A DNA stretch of 64,000 nt from Pelagibacteraceae bacterium AG-426-M19 (lineage in GTDB: Bacteria; Pseudomonadota; Alphaproteobacteria; Pelagibacterales; Pelagibacteraceae), in NCBI GenBank assembly GCA_003210025.1, contig QCNW01000002.1, positions 62,001 through 126,000 on the forward strand. The letters run 5' to 3'. Position numbers and translations under genes: made by a program. Under the pieces are notes generated by a model. It saw only the letters and a program-made list of their open reading frames with translations, had not been told where the DNA came from and searched no databases. This document shows, in pieces, positions 63,015 through 64,000 of this stretch; the first letter of the stretch is position 1; every line of letters begins with the position of its first letter.

Positions 63015-64000
63015 CTAATTGCTCTTAGCATATGCTTGTGCTGCCTCTAAGGCGTCAGCATCAATCATTTTAGCCATTGCTGGCATTACTTCATCTTTCA
63101 TAAGCTTATCAAACTTAGCTTTTTCAGCTCCTGAAAGTGTTGTCACAACTCCACCTCTTTCTTGGAATTTTTTAAGAGTACTTTCTCCAGTATCCATAAT
63201 TAGGTCAGTTGATCGTTTTCCAACTTCTTTACCAACATCCATTATAATTTTTTGTAAGTCAGGAGATAGGCTATTAAACCAAGTTGAGTTTGCCATGATA
63301 TAAGCATCAGCATAATATTGATAAGGCTTTTGAGCATATTTTAAAAATTCCCACCAGCTATATGCCTCAATACTTCCTGGAGGACTATTGATTGTATCAA
63401 TCATTCCAGTTTGTAAAGAAGTGTAAACTTCACCGGTAGGTAAAGACACTCTATTTGCTCCTAAAGCATCCCACATTGGCTCTTCACTTTTTAAAAGTCT
63501 TCTAGCTTTTAGACCTTTCATAGCATCAATACCTGTTAATTCTTTAGCACTTGAAAAAGTCATTACAGGTCCAACAGGGTTATACATTACTAATGTTGAA
63601 TTAGTTTTTTTTGTTAACTCACCCCAAATTTCTTTTCCTTTAGGTGAGTTTTGGAAAAATCCTCTTTGCTGTTCCCACGAATTAAATAATCCAGGAAATG
63701 AGGCAACATTGAAATTCTTATTGATTGGTGGAAAACTTACCACTCCAACAATTCCTCCAAGTTCAACTGCACCAGAAGTTACCGCTCCCATTACTTCTCT
63801 AATTCCAAATAATTGTTTAGATGGATAAACTTCGATTTTTAATTTTCCTTTTGCTCTTTTATTTACTTCATCTGCAAATATTTGTGCATGTTTAGCACTA
63901 TGATGTTTCGGACTCCAGTGAACAGATAATCGTCCAACTATCTCCGAAAAAGCAGCTGTTGAAGTAAGAACAAATGAAAAAATAAATGTTAAGCTAATAA
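63015..64000 (-). CDS. dctP: TRAP transporter substrate-binding protein (DctP family), nearly complete; N-terminus past the right edge
   Basis: Periplasmic binding subunit. The frame runs open to the right edge; the last visible residues are ISLTFIFSFVLTSTAAFSEI, a signal peptide whose start codon lies just outside the window. The mature part reads IVGRLSVHWSPKHHSAKHAQ, then a FADEVNKRAKGKLKIEVYPS stretch and QLFGIREVMGAVTSG. Further DctP motifs are GLKARRLLKSEEPMWDALGA, LQTGMIDTINSPPGSI with the conserved Q-G-D/I-D pattern, and ADAYIMANSTWFNSL. Apparently about 329 residues are visible. The ligand cannot be assigned; an organic acid is common in this family. Confidence 0.92.
   Translation of the reverse strand, partial: ISLTFIFSFVLTSTAAFSEIVGRLSVHWSPKHHSAKHAQIFADEVNKRAKGKLKIEVYPSKQLFGIREVMGAVTSGAVELGGIVGVVSFPPINKNFNVASFPGLFNSWEQQRGFFQNSPKGKEIWGELTKKTNSTLVMYNPVGPVMTFSSAKELTGIDAMKGLKARRLLKSEEPMWDALGANRVSLPTGEVYTSLQTGMIDTINSPPGSIEAYSWWEFLKYAQKPYQYYADAYIMANSTWFNSLSPDLQKIIMDVGKEVGKRSTDLIMDTGESTLKKFQERGGVVTTLSGAEKAKFDKLMKDEVMPAMAKMIDADALEAAQAYAKSN

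Overview
The window is an AT-rich (roughly 70% A+T by eye), gene-dense piece of a bacterial chromosome. Gene order and protein families point to a streamlined alphaproteobacterium of the SAR11/Pelagibacterales type. This rests on reading the proteins, not on a database search. Almost every gene is housekeeping. Genes abut or overlap, many divergent pairs have fewer than 50 bp between them, and no gap exceeds 300 bp. I saw no rRNA, tRNA, CRISPR array, insertion sequence or prophage.

Left part (1-17 kb, nearly all minus strand): in transcription order, murJ-trpS-nfu, bax-like, tsaB-fur-miaB-phoH-ybeY-lnt-metK, then nusA-infB-rbfA-rpsO-pnp (pnp is cut by the left edge). This is the classic alphaproteobacterial order with several usual members missing (rimI, tlyC, trmB, rimP, ylxR, truB). 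A strong hairpin plus U-tract lies just upstream of the nusA start and looks like an attenuator.

17-33 kb: malic enzyme (maeB); the rsmI/dolP versus lpoA-like divergent set; rdgB versus grpE-dnaK-dnaJ; a secreted polysaccharide-lyase-like protein; dapB-nth-adenosine kinase; a 38-codon arfA-like ribosome-rescue gene; a winged-helix regulator divergent from an L,D-transpeptidase; yggS head-to-head with a ThiE-like gene; and a highly expressed porin with its own promoter and terminator.

33-44 kb: DUF3576 lipoprotein-leuS-lptE-holA on plus; parB-parA-rsmG-mnmG-mnmE on minus, with two parS-like palindromes inside rsmG and mnmG; then a sulfotransferase.

44-54 kb: rho-hemJ-hemH-hemE on minus and ppsR-maf-aroE-SDR-coaE-dnaQ on plus, diverging from a 282-bp AT-rich gap with DnaA-box-like and TTAA-N7-TTAA motifs. 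This is the probable replication origin (oriC), as at Caulobacter Cori beside hemE. secB and fxsA point back; a Tim44-domain protein and an Smr protein follow.

54-64 kb: hslVU (minus); a histidine operon hisB-hisH-[SHOCT protein]-hisA-hisF-hisE followed by a 47-aa membrane protein; a GT7-like glycosyltransferase; and a TRAP transporter (dctP-dctQ-dctM, minus; dctP lacks only its first residues at the right edge).

The most notable items are the origin/partition signals, the nusA leader hairpin, the arfA-like gene, the ATGCAT shared by two divergent start codons, four convergent pairs sharing a TTAA stop overlap, a porin terminator that is also coding sequence, and an altered iron-sulfur motif in endonuclease III. 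I found no clearly new multi-gene system.
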